Origin: Candidatus Heimdallarchaeota archaeon
GTDB lineage: Archaea; Asgardarchaeota; Heimdallarchaeia; Hodarchaeales; Hodarchaeaceae
Assembly (NCBI GenBank): GCA_020353515.1
Contig: CP070695.1
Span: 4,653,414 to 4,717,413, forward strand
Length of the DNA: 64,000 bases
Reading direction: 5' to 3'
Below are positions 1 through 10,057 of this stretch, piece after piece. Position 1 is the stretch's first letter, and each line of letters opens with the position of its first letter. The notes below the pieces were generated by a model, which saw only the letters and a list, made by a program, of their open reading frames with translations, was not told the DNA's origin and searched no databases. Both the position numbers and the translations under genes were made by a program.

Positions 1-3000
1 TGTTCTTTGAAAATAGATAACCATTCTAAGGTTATTTTAGGAATAAAACATATGGGAATGTTTAAGAATTGTTCTATTTCATTGAAATTTAGTGTTTCCA
101 ATTCAGCAAAGAATTCAGAGGGATCAGTTCCTAATATTGTCTCAATCCGTTCTGTAGAAGTTGAATAGGCATCTTGTAAGGTCTCAATACGTTTTTGTTT
201 TAGATTTTTAACCTCTTCTCGGTCTGATCCAAAAACTAAACTCAACGGGATAGTCAAAATTGAAAATATTCGAGTCCATCTCTCTCTGTCTATCCGTATT
301 GTTTTATCTCCTTCTTTTGCAAGATAGATGTCCTCCTTGGGGCTAGTTAAAAGCTCAAAAACGGTTTTTATTTCCTCACGTTGTAATGCGGCGAGATAGT
401 CTGAAGGAAAATTGAGTTTCTCTATTGTCAATCGTTTTAGAAAAGTTATAACTGCAGTAATATTAATTGAATCCTGAATGGCTTTAATTCTTGCTGCTTG
501 TATTTGTGTACGATTTTCAAGTTCCTCCTGAGACTCTATCATCAGATCTAAAACCGTTCTGACTTTTGCTTTTTGGAAATTCTTTATTTCTTCTTTTGTA
601 GGTATAGGACTTATTTCGATTGGTAGGTCTAGAATGGTTTTTGCATCAAGTATTATTTGCCAATCAATATCACTATCAACAAAGGTTTTCGGAGTTGCCA
701 CATAATATAAATCAGCTAGACTCTCTATACCCAAACGAGTAAGTTTTCGAATAGTGTTTCTATCGAAAAGTGAAACTTTAGTAAGAGGAATCATCTTCTC
801 CTCTTTCATTGATTTAATATTATTGAAGTTAAGGTCTTTCTTCATCGCAACCACTTGTTTTAAGTCCATCTCAAGTGTATTGATAATTTGGTCCTCAGGC
901 GTAGTTAAGAAGTCGTAAATTGTAGATATTTGCTCATCAGCGAGTATTTGAAGCTGCTTCCGAGGCAATCCTTCCAGAATTGAAACAGATGTTTCTGTTG
1001 ACTCACGAAGCTGGACAAGATTAATTTTCTTTCTTAAATTAGCAACATTTTCTGGGGGTGTCTCCAAGATCTCGGAAAGTTCTTCCTCAGAGGTTATTAG
1101 GAAACGAATTATGGTGTCAATCCGTTTTTTAACCAAATTATCGATATATTTAGCTGCAATAATACCAGTAAGGTAAGTCACGGGAAGTTCTAAAGCTTCC
1201 ATGGCTTTTTCAACATAACTCCAATCTATTTCGTCATCTTCATCTAACATGTCTTCAGAAGCGGTAAAGTAGAGATCCTCAACCGTTTCAATACCATAAC
1301 CTAATAATGTTGAAATTGTCTTACGATTGTATCCACACACTGCTTCCAAAGGCATTCCGTGTTCTTTAATTGCTACTGATTGCTTTAATTCGTCAATACG
1401 AGGTAAAGACATTTTAAGAATTGATTTTAAATCATTAGGTGACCAATAAATAAGCTTTATTATCTGATCAATTCCATTACTTGCTAATCGTTCGAGACCA
1501 TCATGTGAAATTCGGATTGCAGTTTTATCTGAACTACTCCGAAGCTGTAACATTGCCACGGGTGTTTCAAGGATACGTTGAAACCTTTCAATTTTTTTCC
1601 ACTTAACACCCATTACTCCAAATGTGTCCTTTCGTGCACAGAAATACACACTTTCCACTGTGGAGAAGCCTTTAGAAATTAAGGATTTCATTTCAGTAGC
1701 GGAAATGACTCCAAGGTCAATCAGAGGCATGCCAGAGAGGAAGAGATCGAAACTTGACAGCATGGTATTAACAAAATTCTCATCACGACCGATTAATTCT
1801 TCAATTTCTGTTTTTGACCAAGTAACTAAATCAATAAAGGAATTGATGTTATTAGCATGAAGTCTAGCAATCCATATCGGTTTTATTTGAGGAATTCTCG
1901 AGATTGGAGTTAAAAAGAGTGTATTTAATTGCTCTATTTCACGTTTAGATAATTCTAATTGTTTTATTTTGCCATTAGAATATGGAAGTTGATAGTAAAG
2001 CTCTTGAACACTAAATTCTGTCTGGAGTAATTTCTGCCAAGCTTTTCCCTCTAAATTATTTGCCAATATAGATACAGGAAGAACTTTAGAGTCAATGAGA
2101 GATTTAATTTCTTCGATGGAAATTTTACTTTTTGTTCGTTCAATTAGTTTATAGGACATACCTGTTTTACGATGCAAGTCAGTATCAGGCCATAGTAGAA
2201 AATCAATAATTCTTGAGACTCCCATATGATGAAGGGTATGATAGTATTTACTTGGTATAGGAAGATAACAAATAGGAGAGTTTAAAAGATTGAGTAATTC
2301 TTCTATTCGATTTTGGAATGTCTTAGGTTTTAATTCAAACTCGGTTGCTGCTGCTTGTAATTCTTCCAGACAGAGAATATTATTTGTTTCCAATTTTTCA
2401 CGCTCTTCTGGAGTCAATAGGGGAACTGGTGTACCATACGTTCTCTTAATTGTTTCCAGAATTTGAGGATCCAATTCTTCTAGTTTCATCAAAGTCGAGG
2501 AAGGGCATCGAATAAAATCATAGACAGTTTCTATGCCAAGACCCTTTAACTTAGTTTCTAATCCTGAGTCTAACCACCAAGCAGCTTTTGTTGGGAATAT
2601 TTCATGTTCCTGTTCTATTTGTTCTTGAATCTCATCCTGTTTCATAGAAATCAGACGAGATATTAAACCACGAATGATCTGAAGCTCTCTTTCCTCCATC
2701 AGGAGAAAGTCTATGAAACCCTTAATCTCGAGACGTTCCAAATCTGGCTGCATAGTTTCATCTAGAGCATCTACTTTTTGGAAAGGTTTTTCCTCATTTA
2801 ATTGAGTAATTTCTTCACTTTGGACTTTTTTTGAACGGAGAATAAGTTTTTCTGTGAGCTCGGAGATATCTGCCAACTTTTCAGTTGGTGTTTGAAGAAA
2901 TTCCTTTATTTTCGAAATATTTCGTCCCCTTAAACGTGGTGTTACACGATAGTCCATCCAATCGAATGTTGCAGCGCCTATGACCTTGTCTGCATCTATA

Positions 3001-5315
3001 TATCCCTGTTTTATTCCTTCTTGGATTTCTTTCTTTATCATTTCAAGAATTTTAATTGATAAATTGGGAACTATAGCTAATTTTTCTGGGAATGCTATCA
3101 TGTAATCTAGGATATTGAGAATCTTTGCTGATTTCAATCCTTTTTTGATGTCTTCAGTTATCCAAGGCATTGTTTCAAAATCAAATGCTGTTACAGGATA
3201 ATCCGTTAGAATTTCATTAATAGCTCTCTGCTTTGCTTCATAAATTAGCTTTTCAGGGAAATTCTCAACCATACGAAGTTGGGATATCGGTGTGGCAAAA
3301 AAGTCAAGGGAAGATACTATCCAACGCTTATTTAGCGCTTTATGTATTCTTAAAGCTTGACGGTATTTACTATAATCATCTTCTATCCCTTTTGGAAATA
3401 TTTCGAACTCACGCATTGTAGGCGCTTTATTTGATCTTTCCTGACTATTAACTGTTGCACGTTTAATTTCGACTATTTTTTCTTCTGTTAATCCAGTAAT
3501 GTTACTCAATTCTGCTATTGGGGCTCGTAAAAATTGATATATTGTTTGGATATTGTGTTCAACAAGGGTTACATAAGTCGAAGTGGGTAACCATTCCCCA
3601 ATGCTTGAAATTAAAGGACTTGGAGGAAAAGTGCGACGAACTAAACGTGGTACTGCAGATGCTAATGCTTTTTCGAGCTTTGCCATCTCTTCAGTGGATT
3701 GCAGTAGGAAAGGAGTTTCAGTTACATCTAATATTTTCGATAAGTTCCTAAGAACTTTTGGGGCCGCACTTTCAAATCTGGACTGCCTTTGTTTCTCCCT
3801 ACGCTCTCGTTCAGCTCGTCCTAGATGTTGACTTAAACCACGGGCTAATTTTTTCAGAACTTTCATTATTTCTTTTCGAAGTTCATCAACATCAGCAATG
3901 TACTCTTTACTCGTCTCTGGAAAAGGAATCTTTGAGGAAACCAATGAAACGACAATAGCAATAGGTGATTTATTGATCTTGATCTTATAATTCTTCCAAG
4001 CCATCTTTTGAACGCATTTGGAAATTATATCGTTTCCAGCTCCAAATAGTAGTGGAATACGATTTGCAAAACGGTAAATCTTTGGATTGCCAGATTCACT
4101 TGAAAGAATTGGGCCACCATAAGCCAAAGCTGCCTCAACTATGAATGGATGTCCTGAATATGCAGATATATCTCCTGCTGCAGCTCGGACGAACTGAGGA
4201 TTCAATTCTTTCTCGATACCCTTTGCTAGTAGTTCCCAACCTAAAGGTGCTAATGAATCACCACTCGGCCTTCTGAATGGAAAATACTTCTGTTCCCGTC
4301 GTTTTTTTGGTTCAGAATCAGGCATTACAAATCCTTCATGGATTATTCGTCTAATATCGCTTGCGGAAAGTGTGCTGGGAATCTTTTCATGACTTATTTT
4401 GACAAAATCTAGGAAATCTTGTGCAGTTTTTGGGCCAATTCCTTGGAAATGGTCTTGAAGAAAAGCTTCCATATTTTCACTGCGTGTAACTGCCAGTTCT
4501 CGTTTAAATTGAGTTATATCAGTTCCCCAAGGGTGAACTTTAGCTATTTGAGGGTACGGAGGCATCTCTTCAACAACGCGTTCCATAACTATTGGTTCAT
4601 CACTATCAGGATATTGAATGTATAAGCTAGCATATGGCGTAATCATACCTAATTGGGAAAAATATTCTCTAACCCAACGAGAAGCAAGGTTCCATGACCC
4701 AGTGAAGGTAACACTCACTTCTGTTCCTGAATTTGGGATTGCCTCTGTTGTTTCTTGAGGAATTTCTCTTTGAGTTAATATTATGGGTTCATTCTCAGCT
4801 AAATTTATCATTAATTCGTGATAACTAGTAAAATCTTCATTGATATACTTTGATTTTATTATCAGAGGAAGGTCAACTGATGACATGGCGTTTAATAACA
4901 CCATCTTTGCACCAAGACCAAATCTACCTCGTGATTGACGAGCCCCATAATTACTTCCAGTCAACACCCTACCAAACAAGGGAGGTACAAATTCATTTTG
5001 GACACCACTCCCATTATCACGAACAGTTAATCGGATAAAATCGACTTTCTCATCTGATTCAAAAGTGCTTATATTAAGTAATTTTGCGATTTCTTCTTTC
5101 TTTAATCGTTGAATTGTAACATGTATTTCAGGAAGATTTCCAATTCGCTCAGCTGCATCTAATCCGTTTTCTACTAATTCTCTCACACTAGTGAAAACAA
5201 CTCTCATTGTGTTATCGAAACCAGCAATAGCTTTGTTATCCTGGAAGAAATCGGCTGCAGATCTACGTACAACTTTCTCTTTAGCAACTTTTCCTCTTTT
5301 GGCAGCCTTTGTCAT
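1..5315 (-). CDS. top6B: Giant DNA topoisomerase VI subunit B with long C-terminal helix-hairpin-helix-like repeat tail (3' end outside window)
   Basis: ATPase subunit of the type IIB topoisomerase. The frame is open from ATG 5315 to the left edge, giving at least 1771 codons against about 530 for ordinary family members. The GHKL ATPase site is intact: N box RELVENGLDAAE (about residue 45), DNGSGV (about 98) and SRGRFGLGAK (about 128). The segment LFGRVLTGSNYG is the usual topo VI B signature region. An H2TH segment (GIGPKTAQDFLDF) lies near residue 290, followed by the transducer. From about residue 520 the protein becomes some 15 or more degenerate 60-80 residue units of the pattern LxxxxIxTIxDFLxxPxxxLxxxxxLxxxxIxxIKxxI, resembling helix-hairpin-helix/DUF4332-type units. 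An AGGTGG ribosome site lies at 5325-5330. It starts 13 bases after gyrA ends. The repeats are probably DNA-binding or protein-contact modules; that is inference. A top6A partner is expected beyond the left edge but not seen. Confidence 0.9.
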   Translation of the reverse strand, partial: MTKAAKRGKVAKEKVVRRSAADFFQDNKAIAGFDNTMRVVFTSVRELVENGLDAAERIGNLPEIHVTIQRLKKEEIAKLLNISTFESDEKVDFIRLTVRDNGSGVQNEFVPPLFGRVLTGSNYGARQSRGRFGLGAKMVLLNAMSSVDLPLIIKSKYINEDFTSYHELMINLAENEPIILTQREIPQETTEAIPNSGTEVSVTFTGSWNLASRWVREYFSQLGMITPYASLYIQYPDSDEPIVMERVVEEMPPYPQIAKVHPWGTDITQFKRELAVTRSENMEAFLQDHFQGIGPKTAQDFLDFVKISHEKIPSTLSASDIRRIIHEGFVMPDSEPKKRREQKYFPFRRPSGDSLAPLGWELLAKGIEKELNPQFVRAAAGDISAYSGHPFIVEAALAYGGPILSSESGNPKIYRFANRIPLLFGAGNDIISKCVQKMAWKNYKIKINKSPIAIVVSLVSSKIPFPETSKEYIADVDELRKEIMKVLKKLARGLSQHLGRAERERREKQRQSRFESAAPKVLRNLSKILDVTETPFLLQSTEEMAKLEKALASAVPRLVRRTFPPSPLISSIGEWLPTSTYVTLVEHNIQTIYQFLRAPIAELSNITGLTEEKIVEIKRATVNSQERSNKAPTMREFEIFPKGIEDDYSKYRQALRIHKALNKRWIVSSLDFFATPISQLRMVENFPEKLIYEAKQRAINEILTDYPVTAFDFETMPWITEDIKKGLKSAKILNILDYMIAFPEKLAIVPNLSIKILEMIKKEIQEGIKQGYIDADKVIGAATFDWMDYRVTPRLRGRNISKIKEFLQTPTEKLADISELTEKLILRSKKVQSEEITQLNEEKPFQKVDALDETMQPDLERLEIKGFIDFLLMEERELQIIRGLISRLISMKQDEIQEQIEQEHEIFPTKAAWWLDSGLETKLKGLGIETVYDFIRCPSSTLMKLEELDPQILETIKRTYGTPVPLLTPEEREKLETNNILCLEELQAAATEFELKPKTFQNRIEELLNLLNSPICYLPIPSKYYHTLHHMGVSRIIDFLLWPDTDLHRKTGMSYKLIERTKSKISIEEIKSLIDSKVLPVSILANNLEGKAWQKLLQTEFSVQELYYQLPYSNGKIKQLELSKREIEQLNTLFLTPISRIPQIKPIWIARLHANNINSFIDLVTWSKTEIEELIGRDENFVNTMLSSFDLFLSGMPLIDLGVISATEMKSLISKGFSTVESVYFCARKDTFGVMGVKWKKIERFQRILETPVAMLQLRSSSDKTAIRISHDGLERLASNGIDQIIKLIYWSPNDLKSILKMSLPRIDELKQSVAIKEHGMPLEAVCGYNRKTISTLLGYGIETVEDLYFTASEDMLDEDDEIDWSYVEKAMEALELPVTYLTGIIAAKYIDNLVKKRIDTIIRFLITSEEELSEILETPPENVANLRKKINLVQLRESTETSVSILEGLPRKQLQILADEQISTIYDFLTTPEDQIINTLEMDLKQVVAMKKDLNFNNIKSMKEEKMIPLTKVSLFDRNTIRKLTRLGIESLADLYYVATPKTFVDSDIDWQIILDAKTILDLPIEISPIPTKEEIKNFQKAKVRTVLDLMIESQEELENRTQIQAARIKAIQDSINITAVITFLKRLTIEKLNFPSDYLAALQREEIKTVFELLTSPKEDIYLAKEGDKTIRIDRERWTRIFSILTIPLSLVFGSDREEVKNLKQKRIETLQDAYSTSTERIETILGTDPSEFFAELETLNFNEIEQFLNIPICFIPKITLEWLSIFKE

Positions 5316-5324
5316 ATTTTATTT

Positions 5325-5330
5325 CCACCT
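5325..5330 (-). promoter_or_regulatory. Ribosome binding site of top6B
   Basis: AGGTGG on the minus strand, nine bases before ATG 5315. It lies just ahead of and slightly over the gyrA stop codon (5329-5331), which supports translational coupling of top6B to gyrA and fixes the start of the giant protein. Confidence 0.6.
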
Positions 5331-7812
5331 ATTCTTTTTTTCCTTCAGAAAGTATGGCAACTGATGTTAGAGTAACTCCTTTTGTTTTATCTAATCGCAT
5401 CAATGTGACTCCAGAAGTGGATCTCCCAATTGTCCTAATATCCTCTATTGGAATTTGAATCAGTTTTCCATCACTTGCGACTAACAATAAGTCGTCTGTA
5501 TCTGCAACACTTCTTACAGCGATAACGTCACCATTTCTTTCTTTTGTCTTTATATTAATAACACCTTTTCCATTTCGACGAGTGATTCGGTAGAGATCAA
5601 ACATAGTTCGCTTCCCATACCCTTTTTCACATACCGTTAACAGAGTTTTATTTTTATCAACAATTGCCATATCTACTACAGAATCTTCTGGTCTTAACTG
5701 TATTCCTAATACTCCGATACTACTTCGTCCGACAGCTCGTACTTCCCCTTCAGAAAACCTTATCGCTTTACCTTTTTGAGTTGCCAACATTACATCTTTT
5801 GTTCCATCGGTGACTTTCACACCAACAATCATATCTTCCTCACGAAGCTGAATGGCTATAATCCCTGTAGAGCGTATATTGGCATAATCCCCGAGGGGAG
5901 TCTTCTTAATTAGACCATTTTTAGTTGCTAAAACTAGAAAATGAGTTTCATCGAATTCTGAGACTGGGATCATCGTTTCAATTTCATCATCTTTCTCAAT
6001 TTTTATTAGATTCACAATATTAACCCCCTTTGTGACCCGTTGTTTCGATAATGGAATTTGATACCCACGAACCCTAAAGACTCTTCCTTTGATGGTAAAA
6101 AAGAGAATACTGTCATGTGTTGAAGCAATAATCATTTCTTTCAGAAAATCGTCTTTTCCAATCTCCATCGATTTGATCCCTTTCCCTCCTCTATGTTGGG
6201 CAGAATAAGCTTCAGCAGATATTGATTTAATATATCCGTTTTGAGTTAAAGTAACTACAACATCCTCTCGTGGAATGAAATCTTCTTCAGTTTTCCCAGT
6301 CCAATCAGAATCATCTCTTAAGATTTCTGTTCGTCGAACATCACCATATTTTCTTTTTATTTCCTCTAATTCATCAGTAATTATAGTAAAAACACGTTCT
6401 TCACTTGCTAGGATCGCTTTAAATTCTTGAATCGCCTTTAAAATCTCATTATATTCATTAATAATTTTTTGACGATCGAAACGGGTCAAACTCCTTAATG
6501 GAAGAGACAAGATATCTTTTGCTTGAATTTCTGAAAAGGAAAATTGGGCAATTAACGCTTTTTGCGCTTCTGCTCCTGTCTCGGCGCTTCTAATTAGTGA
6601 CAATATTTCATCAAGGTTTTCTACAACAATTTTTCTTCCTTCTAAAATATGAGCTCGTTCTTGAGCCTTTTTAAGCTCGAATTCTGTACGGCGAACAACA
6701 ATCTCATATCTATGATCAATGAATTGAGTTATCAATTCTTTTAAATTAAGATTTTTTGGCCTAAACCGAATCTCATTACCCACACGGGCGTCTATAAGCG
6801 CCATATTTTTTATAGAATAGGAAATTTGCATTGGAGTGTATTTAAACAAACGATTCAAGACCAAATCAAGGTTAGCTGCTTTCTTAAGATTAATGACTAT
6901 TCGTGTGCCGTGAATAATGTTTGATTCGTTTTTTACTTTACCAATTTCTGGAAGTTTACCAGAGTCTTTCATTCGTCCAATTATATCAACTAAACCTCGT
7001 TGTTCAACCGTATCTTGACGTTTAACTAAATAAGGAACTTCTGTAACTATTATCTGAGTCTTACTCTTTTTCTCCACAATTTCATATTTCGCTCTTAAAA
7101 TAACATTCCCATTACCAGTGTGGTATGCTCGTTTTATCCCAGATGTCCCAAAAATAACACCGCCCGTAGGAAAATCAGGTGCCGGAATATATTCCATCAA
7201 TTCATCAATGCTGATTTGTGGATTTTTAATAGTTGCAATCACCCCATCTAAGACTTCGGTCAGATTATGAGGGGGCATTGAGGTAGCCATCCCGACAGCA
7301 ATGCCCATTACTCCATTAATTAAAAGTTGAGGAATCTTGGCGGGGAGAATGACTGGTTCTTTGTCCAATCCATCAAAATTATCTTTAAAATCAACTGTAT
7401 CCTTTTCAATGTCTTTCAACATTTCTTCGGTAATTTTTTGCATCCGAGCTTCTGTATATCGCTGAGCTGCCGCTAATTGCCCATCCATGCTTCCAAAATT
7501 ACCCTGTCCTTCAATTAAGGGGTATCGTAGAGAAAATGGTTGAGCCATCCTTACTAAAGCATCATAAACAGCTGTTTCTCCATGAGGATGGTATTTTCCG
7601 TGTGTTTCGCCAATAGTTCGGGCACACTTTCTGGGAGGTTTATTGTGTGCTAACCCCAGATTGTGCATGGACCATAAGATACGACGATGGACAGGTTTAA
7701 GTCCATCTCGTACATGTGGAAGAGCTCTACTTGTAATTACTGACATAGAATACTCGAGGTAACTCTTAGACATCGTTCTTTCGATGGGGGTTAATTTAAT
7801 GTTACTACTCAT
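5329..7812 (-). CDS. gyrA: DNA gyrase subunit A
   Basis: Breakage-reunion subunit of gyrase, 827 residues, full length. The catalytic tyrosine is Tyr119 in AAAQRYTE. The quinolone-pocket region HPHGETAVYDALVRMAQPF keeps Thr80 and Asp84 at the positions of E. coli Ser83 and Asp87. The C-terminal beta-pinwheel carries a recognisable GyrA box, QHRGGKG, near residue 540; this motif marks DNA-wrapping gyrase rather than topo IV. Expected activity is introduction of negative supercoils with GyrB. ATG start at 7812, 20 bases after the gyrB stop, and top6B follows at 5315, so the three genes look like one transcript. Gyrase in archaea is generally regarded as acquired from bacteria; the protein here is a normal bacterial-type GyrA. 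Confidence 0.96.
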   Translation of the reverse strand: MSSNIKLTPIERTMSKSYLEYSMSVITSRALPHVRDGLKPVHRRILWSMHNLGLAHNKPPRKCARTIGETHGKYHPHGETAVYDALVRMAQPFSLRYPLIEGQGNFGSMDGQLAAAQRYTEARMQKITEEMLKDIEKDTVDFKDNFDGLDKEPVILPAKIPQLLINGVMGIAVGMATSMPPHNLTEVLDGVIATIKNPQISIDELMEYIPAPDFPTGGVIFGTSGIKRAYHTGNGNVILRAKYEIVEKKSKTQIIVTEVPYLVKRQDTVEQRGLVDIIGRMKDSGKLPEIGKVKNESNIIHGTRIVINLKKAANLDLVLNRLFKYTPMQISYSIKNMALIDARVGNEIRFRPKNLNLKELITQFIDHRYEIVVRRTEFELKKAQERAHILEGRKIVVENLDEILSLIRSAETGAEAQKALIAQFSFSEIQAKDILSLPLRSLTRFDRQKIINEYNEILKAIQEFKAILASEERVFTIITDELEEIKRKYGDVRRTEILRDDSDWTGKTEEDFIPREDVVVTLTQNGYIKSISAEAYSAQHRGGKGIKSMEIGKDDFLKEMIIASTHDSILFFTIKGRVFRVRGYQIPLSKQRVTKGVNIVNLIKIEKDDEIETMIPVSEFDETHFLVLATKNGLIKKTPLGDYANIRSTGIIAIQLREEDMIVGVKVTDGTKDVMLATQKGKAIRFSEGEVRAVGRSSIGVLGIQLRPEDSVVDMAIVDKNKTLLTVCEKGYGKRTMFDLYRITRRNGKGVINIKTKERNGDVIAVRSVADTDDLLLVASDGKLIQIPIEDIRTIGRSTSGVTLMRLDKTKGVTLTSVAILSEGKKE

Positions 7813-7832
7813 TATCGTCCAACATTCCTTGC

Positions 7833-9806
7833 TTAAATATCTAAATTTTCAACTTCTAGGGCATGAGTTTCAATAAATTCACGACGGGGAGGCACATTAT
7901 CTCCCATCAAGGTGTTAAATATTTGTTCAGCTTCGATAATATTTACACGTGTAACTTGTAATAAGGTTCGATTATTAGGATCCATGACTGTTTTCTGCAA
8001 TTGGATTGGATTCATTTCTCCCAAACCTTTGAAACGACTAATTTCAACATTTTTCCCCCAATCATTGACAATCTTATCTTTTTCCTGATCAGAAAGGACA
8101 TAGAGTTCTTTATTCCCCTTCTTGATACGGTATAACGGAGGTTGAGCTATGAAAAGATATCCTTCATCAATTAATTCCGGCATATAACGAAAGAAAAATG
8201 TTAAGAGAAGACAGACAATGTGGTGTCCATCAATATCTGCATCCATTAGCAGAATAACTTTATGATATTTAACATTTTCAATTTGAAAATTTTCGCGATA
8301 ACCAGCTCCGATTGCTCTTATTATCTCAAGAATTTCCTTGTTGCGCATTGCTTTTTCTAATCTTGCCTTCTCGACATTTATCACTTTTCCCCTTAGAGGA
8401 AGAATCGCTTGATATTCACTGAATCGTCCCTCTATAGCAGTGCCTCCTGCAGAGTTACCTTCTACTAGGAATAGTTCACGCTTCGCAGGATCAGTTTCTG
8501 AGCAATCAACCAGTTTTCCTGTTCCTTTGGCTTGAGTCTTCTTAACAGCTTCACGAATTTGCCTAAATTTCATCCGAATAGTCGCTGCTTGTTCGCATTT
8601 ATCGATTATCTCTCTTGCACTGTCAGGATGCTCTTCGAAGAATTTCAAGATGTTTTCATAACTGCAACGCTCAACAATTCCCTTGACTTCACTGTTACCT
8701 AATTTACTCTTTGTTTGCCCTTCGAACTGAGGATTCATAACTTTTACAGAAACGACTGCGACTAATCCCTCTCTAACATCATTTCCTGTAAAAATTGATC
8801 GTTTCTCTTTCAATCCTTTCTTTAAATGAGTGTTTCGTATCAGATGTTCATTCTTCAAAACATACGAATTTATTGCTCTAGTTAAACCTGATTTAAATCC
8901 TGATAAATGCGTTCCCCCGTGTCTAGTATTAATATTATTCGTGAAAGTATGAATTAAATCTCGTTCTGACCGGTCATACGCTAAGGCTACTTCAACTTGA
9001 GTAGTTTCGATCGTTTCATCAAAATAGGGAATATCTTCATGAGAACGGTTTGGGGCTAACTGTTCGACATACGCCTGAATCCCACCATCGTAATGAAAAC
9101 TCCAAGTATTCTCCTTTTCCGTTTCTAGGCTCATCTCTGATTCCAACTCCTCTCTTGCTTTACGATTATCGATTAAAGTAATAGTTAGCCCTTTATTTAA
9201 AAAAGCAAGCTCACGAAGCCGATTTTTAATTGTTGGAATGTGGAAATGAACAGCTTCAAAGATCTCATGGTCAGGAATAAAGGTAATATGGGTTCCTCCT
9301 CTATCTTTCCAATCTTCTTTTACCTCAATTAATCCGTGAGAAATAGTTTCTCCTCTAACATATTCTTGCATTAAAATTACCCCCCCATTCCTTCTAACTT
9401 TGACTTGCATCCAGCTGGATAATGCATTTACTACAGCAATTCCAACACCGTGCAGGCCGCCACTCACTTTATATGAGGAATGATCAAATTTCCCTCCTGA
9501 ATGTAGTCGTGTTGTCACGAGTTCTAGGGATGACATATTATAATGAGGATGAGGTTCAGTCGGGATTCCTCGACCATTATCTTGAATTGTGACAGACTCA
9601 AAACCATGTTCTGTCTGTCCCAAAATGACGTTTATTCTATCACATACTCCAGCCATTGCCTCATCGATTGAATTATCTACGATCTCCCAGACAAGATGAT
9701 GAAGCCCATATTCATCAATACTTCCAATATACATTGCTGGGCGACGACGTACCGCTTCAAGTCCCTCTAGAACCTGTATACTACTCGCATCATATTCTCC
9801 AGACAA
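7833..9806 (-). CDS. gyrB: DNA gyrase subunit B
   Basis: ATPase and Toprim subunit of gyrase, 657 residues, the usual length of the short form. GHKL motifs are present: EIVDNSIDEAMAG, QDNGRGIP and VSGGLHGVGIAVVNALS, followed by the transducer QTKSKLGN. The Toprim glutamate is in LFLVEGNSAGG (about residue 445) and the metal triad in MDADIDGHHI (about 520). Two family-conserved positions differ: EGDSAGG reads EGNSAGG, and the usual SHIRTLLLTFF reads HHIVCLLLTFF. The metal ligands themselves are retained. The start is TTG 9806, as no in-frame ATG precedes the ATPase domain. First gene of the gyrB-gyrA-top6B operon, with 250 AT-rich bases upstream. Confidence 0.96.
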   Translation of the reverse strand: MSGEYDASSIQVLEGLEAVRRRPAMYIGSIDEYGLHHLVWEIVDNSIDEAMAGVCDRINVILGQTEHGFESVTIQDNGRGIPTEPHPHYNMSSLELVTTRLHSGGKFDHSSYKVSGGLHGVGIAVVNALSSWMQVKVRRNGGVILMQEYVRGETISHGLIEVKEDWKDRGGTHITFIPDHEIFEAVHFHIPTIKNRLRELAFLNKGLTITLIDNRKAREELESEMSLETEKENTWSFHYDGGIQAYVEQLAPNRSHEDIPYFDETIETTQVEVALAYDRSERDLIHTFTNNINTRHGGTHLSGFKSGLTRAINSYVLKNEHLIRNTHLKKGLKEKRSIFTGNDVREGLVAVVSVKVMNPQFEGQTKSKLGNSEVKGIVERCSYENILKFFEEHPDSAREIIDKCEQAATIRMKFRQIREAVKKTQAKGTGKLVDCSETDPAKRELFLVEGNSAGGTAIEGRFSEYQAILPLRGKVINVEKARLEKAMRNKEILEIIRAIGAGYRENFQIENVKYHKVILLMDADIDGHHIVCLLLTFFFRYMPELIDEGYLFIAQPPLYRIKKGNKELYVLSDQEKDKIVNDWGKNVEISRFKGLGEMNPIQLQKTVMDPNNRTLLQVTRVNIIEAEQIFNTLMGDNVPPRREFIETHALEVENLDI

Positions 9807-9885
9807 AATCTAACACCGAATACCCTATTTCAAGAAATTTCCAAAAAAACATCATTGTAAAGCAATAAAATAGAATTTCATTCAG

Positions 9886-9896
9886 TTAAAATTTCG
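9886..9896 (-). promoter_or_regulatory. Candidate BRE/TATA element for the gyrB-gyrA-top6B operon
   Basis: On the minus strand the bases read CGAAATTTTAA, a purine-rich BRE-like hexamer followed by an AT-only TATA-like stretch, about 80 bases before the TTG start of gyrB. It is the best promoter candidate in the 9807-10057 gap, which otherwise holds only AT-rich sequence. No transcript evidence is available. Confidence 0.3.
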
Positions 9897-10057
9897 ACAA
9901 AATGACTTTTAAGTTTTTTCTAAAGAAATAACCTCTTTCAGACAATATTTGCTGATTTTTTTCGTATTCATTCATTATTAAATAATAGGAAACAGTTTAG
10001 AATTCATTTTCAAAACTTTAAATCAAAAAGGTGATAAAAATCTACGTATAATTCCTT

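Noticed and set aside
1624..5038. Seven or more short plus-strand reading frames of 62-82 codons
   Set aside because: They lie opposite the continuous open frame of top6B, have no family signature and lack ribosome sites; they are shadows of the minus-strand gene.
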